The notes under the pieces: generated by a model | Told to the model about the DNA's origin: nothing | The model's database searches: none | Seen by the model: the letters and a program-made list of their open reading frames with translations, nothing else | Assembly (NCBI GenBank): GCA_903845195.1 | Contig: CAIMWO010000090.1 | Location: 124,001 to 188,000, forward strand | DNA: 64,000 nucleotides | DNA from: an uncultured Phycisphaerales bacterium | GTDB taxonomy: Bacteria; Planctomycetota; Phycisphaerae; WQYP01 | Reading direction: 5' to 3' | Translations under genes and position numbers: made by a program | In this document: positions 61,754-64,000 of the stretch, in pieces | How the letters are laid out: the number at the start of each line of letters is the position of its first letter | Numbering within the stretch: the first letter of the stretch is position 1

Positions 61754-62446
61754 TCACCGAATCGAAGCCCGAACACCCTGGGCGTAGGAGACTTGGAACG
61801 GCGTCGCAGAAGAAGCGTTCGGTTCGAGTTCCCATTGGAACAGGACGCGCTCGGCGGGAATGTTGAGACGGTCTTGGAGTTCCCGGACAAGTTGCAGGAG
61901 ATTTCGATGTTGGGCTTCGCTGAGTGGTTCCCGCGTAAGATCACCGATCAGGCAGATCCCAACGGCGTTCTTATAAGGGGAAATTGTATGATAGCGATAA
62001 TCGGGCCAACCAGCATAGGGAGCACCGGCCGTTTGATTCTGCCAGGCGTTCGAAACCTCGAGATCCCCATCCACCGCGCCTCGTCGACTACGGGCACTGT
62101 CGATGACAAAATGGAAATTCGCTTTGGGCCGCACTGAATTTTGAGCGGGGTCACTGCCTCCTACCAAACGACCGTCAGCAAGACTGGCCGAACTGCCGGC
62201 CAAGTCCCCCGATTGGTAAATGATAATATAGTTCCATGCCCCCCGCTGCAATGGGGCCGTCGGATCGAGTTGCGCAGTGATTGGCGGTCGGGCAAACGCT
62301 ACCGGGCTTGTGCCCAATGCGCCGCCTTCCATCAACAGAAGGACGCCACAACTTACAGTGAGGGTACCGACGAGAGACGCCAGCACCAATGCCACGCGTT
62401 TCTGACTCACAGGCTTCTTCCTGGTAGCGCGAGTTTTATTGGCCAT
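61754..62446 (-). CDS. Amidase_2/PGRP-like protein with altered zinc ligands
   Basis: The 230-residue protein has an N-terminal membrane anchor (about 17-40) and a domain resembling N-acetylmuramoyl-L-alanine amidases of the PGRP fold, with WNYIIIYQSGDLAGSSAS, NFHFVIDSA, and YKNAVGICLIGDLTREPLSE. In active enzymes the first strand ends in a zinc-binding His (IHHS); here it reads IIIYQS. The late zinc His is also not evident (LFQWELEP). It is therefore probably a non-catalytic peptidoglycan-binding protein. Confidence 0.72.
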   Translation of the reverse strand: MANKTRATRKKPVSQKRVALVLASLVGTLTVSCGVLLLMEGGALGTSPVAFARPPITAQLDPTAPLQRGAWNYIIIYQSGDLAGSSASLADGRLVGGSDPAQNSVRPKANFHFVIDSARSRRGAVDGDLEVSNAWQNQTAGAPYAGWPDYRYHTISPYKNAVGICLIGDLTREPLSEAQHRNLLQLVRELQDRLNIPAERVLFQWELEPNASSATPFQVSYAQGVRASIR

Positions 62447-62590
62447 AACGGCTAACCTGTGTATCGGTAACGATCTACCCGCTCGTGCACTAATTTTGCA
62501 TAAAGTCCGGCGGCTGCACGAAGTAGACCACTGAACTCTCTCGCCCTCACCCGCGTTGTCAGGTGGGAACGAGACTCATTATACACATTC

Positions 62591-62854
62591 CTACGTGGTT
62601 TCAACCTCTCCAATGATCGGTTCCTCAATTGTCCCGTCCGCGTTGAGCGCCAGCGGCTCCAATGACGCCGCCCTTCCCGCAGATTCTGCCTCGGCATTGG
62701 CCTGCTTCCGCTGCGCCACTTCGGTCCGGCGGTAATCCACCATGTCCGATGCCAATACGACCGCCCCTTGGCCGATACTGCGCAAAACGATCCCCCCCAT
62801 CACCAACGCCCCGCCCCCCACCAGAACCCAACCGGTTGTATCCAGAATCTGCAT
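62591..62854 (-). CDS. Small membrane protein of unknown function
   Basis: The 87-residue protein has a hydrophobic segment at about 8-35 (GWVLVGGGALVMGGIVLRSI) and a charged, Ala/Glu-rich tail. The ATG at 62854 is the best start, though AGGGT sits unusually close. I do not recognise a family. It is divergent from the membrane protein gene at 63121. Confidence 0.5.
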   Translation of the reverse strand: MQILDTTGWVLVGGGALVMGGIVLRSIGQGAVVLASDMVDYRRTEVAQRKQANAEAESAGRAASLEPLALNADGTIEEPIIGEVETT

Positions 62855-63120
62855 ACCCTCGTCATCGGCTCGTACCGAAGCCGACTTTCGGCTGAAATCC
62901 GATGCTCCACCCGCCCATAACCAACCCTCCAATAACCTCCGCCAGCACGCTCCCATCCACAAAAAATCACACCAACATTTTCGGAATTCGGGATATTTCT
63001 TGACGCTCACGCCTATACCGACGTACAGTGTATTCAGACACATCTTGTGGTGGTGAGCGCTGACGGCAGGATTGCAAACCACCAAAAACAAGGTCGTTGA
63101 CATACGTGAGGAGAAGTTAC

Positions 63121-64000
63121 ATGGATCTGGAAAAACTCGCTGCTCAGGCGCGTGGGATACTCTACGCAATCCTCGTGCTCGGCGTCGTTCTTGTGCTGTC
63201 CGGTATCATCCTGGCTTGGTCCACGTTGAACGCCGCGTCAGCGCTCGATCTCAACTGGACCATGTCGGTCGAACGCGCTACCCCCGGCTTCGTGCTTGGC
63301 GCCATCGGTCTGCTCATTTCAGTCTTGCCCTGCATGCTGCTCCCGCTAACCGCCGCGCTCTTCCGCCGCGCCATCGATGCCCGCTATCGCTTCGAACAAC
63401 TCATGGGCTCCATCGAAAACCAGCGCCAACTTCTCGAGTCGATCCGCCAGACCGCCTCCCTCTCCGACGCCGCCAAACAAATCGCCTATCGCCAGAAGGA
63501 TCTCGAAGCACTCCGAGCCGCCATCCGCGAAGACGCCGAGAAAGGCGACTTCGAAGCCGCCACCATGCTCGCCAATGAAATGGAACGCCGCTTCGGCTAT
63601 TCCCTCGAAGCCAACAAACTCCGCGACCATATCCAGCAGACCAGCAAAGCCGCCATCGACCTGCGCGTCCGCGAGACCATCGAACATGTCGAACTCCTCT
63701 TGAATCGGCACGATTGGACCGACGCCCAGCGCGAATGCGACCGCCTCCTCCGCTCCTTCCCCAACCATACCGAAGCGCGGCGGCTCCCCGACCGCATCAG
63801 CCAGGCCAAGGACAACCACAAGCGAGAACTGCTCAAGATGTGGAAAGATGCCGTCGCCAAGGATGATGTCGATCGCAGCGTCGAACTGCTCAAACAGTTG
63901 GACCCCTACCTCGCGCCCAGCGAAGCCGAAGCCTACAAGGAAGCCGCCCGCGACGTCTTCAAGAAACGCCTCCAGCAGCTCGGCGTCCAATTCGCCCTCC
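63121..64000 (+). CDS. Membrane protein with helical, TPR-like cytoplasmic domain (partial)
   Basis: ATG 63121 has GAGGAG seven bases upstream. The first 293 codons are in the window and the frame runs off the end. Two membrane helices (about 13-36 and 59-86) are followed by a long helical region with segments such as FEQLMGSIENQRQLLESIRQ, HDWTDAQRECDRLLRSFPNH and VDRSVELLKQLDPYLAPSEA, which resemble TPR-like helices. No catalytic motif is seen in this portion. Confidence 0.75.
   Translation, partial: MDLEKLAAQARGILYAILVLGVVLVLSGIILAWSTLNAASALDLNWTMSVERATPGFVLGAIGLLISVLPCMLLPLTAALFRRAIDARYRFEQLMGSIENQRQLLESIRQTASLSDAAKQIAYRQKDLEALRAAIREDAEKGDFEAATMLANEMERRFGYSLEANKLRDHIQQTSKAAIDLRVRETIEHVELLLNRHDWTDAQRECDRLLRSFPNHTEARRLPDRISQAKDNHKRELLKMWKDAVAKDDVDRSVELLKQLDPYLAPSEAEAYKEAARDVFKKRLQQLGVQFAL

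Noticed and set aside
1-64000. CRISPR arrays, tRNA and rRNA genes
   Set aside because: No regularly spaced long repeats, cloverleaf-like sequences or rRNA segments were recognised. The short tandem arrays have no spacers.

Overview
The window looks like a chromosomal segment of a GC-rich Planctomycetota bacterium, most likely class Phycisphaerae. This is inferred from gene content, not from a marker gene. Pointers are a prepilin-type protein with an H-X9-DG motif, a Ser/Thr kinase-WD40 protein beside a planctomycete-type sigma factor, dockerin- and cohesin-like proteins, ThuA and VIT/VWA proteins, and a polar-type (FlhF/FlhG) flagellar locus. No rRNA, tRNA or CRISPR array was seen.

Layout. 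1-15 kb, mostly minus strand: lipB with a rhamnosidase-like enzyme; a heat-shock unit hsp20-lon-small ORF whose hsp20 leader can fold to hide its ribosome binding site; an ECF sigma operon encoding a dockerin-like membrane protein, a cohesin-like secreted protein and a VIT/VWA lipoprotein; a PTS enzyme I; a degenerate metallo-beta-lactamase-fold protein; and an SH3 exported protein. 15-31 kb: ThuA, two CNNM/CorC-like membrane proteins, two exported proteins, galK, trpD, a REP-associated transposase between two mirror-image hairpin repeats, a GH10 xylanase, proS, a YhaM-like nuclease, MarC, a VOC protein and ispD. 32-43.7 kb: flagellar export and placement genes fliL-fliN-fliO-fliP-fliQ-fliR-flhB-flhA-flhF-flhG, a small membrane protein and a WhiG/FliA sigma factor. 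43.8-49.5 kb: a lone pstB, a PAS protein, an IS element with a frameshifted transposase, a serine-recombinase remnant and a truncated LRR gene. 50.4-57 kb: an accessory cluster of sigma factor, unknown protein, pseudopilin, Ser/Thr kinase-WD40 and unknown protein. 57-64 kb: a truncated gene, two diverged XRE-like paralogues, a URO-D-like protein, a phosphoesterase, a second kinase, an amidase-like protein and a partial membrane protein.

The most striking signal is not a gene. Several leaders in the flagellar locus (fliL, fliN, fliO, fliP, flhA, sigma factor) carry GGA motifs placed in small hairpin loops, often with the ribosome binding site in the loop. Three leaders contain the exact CAGGATG of CsrB repeats and others have ANGGAN hexaloops. 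This is the signature of CsrA/RsmA binding and suggests that the export apparatus and its sigma factor form one translational regulon. The first gene also has a sigma-28-like promoter that the sigma factor encoded at the end of the locus could read. Further structural signals are a candidate RNA thermometer, a REPIN-like pair with compensatory changes, leaderless promoters six or seven bases from ATG, and short 7-, 8- and 10-base tandem arrays in intergenic spacers.
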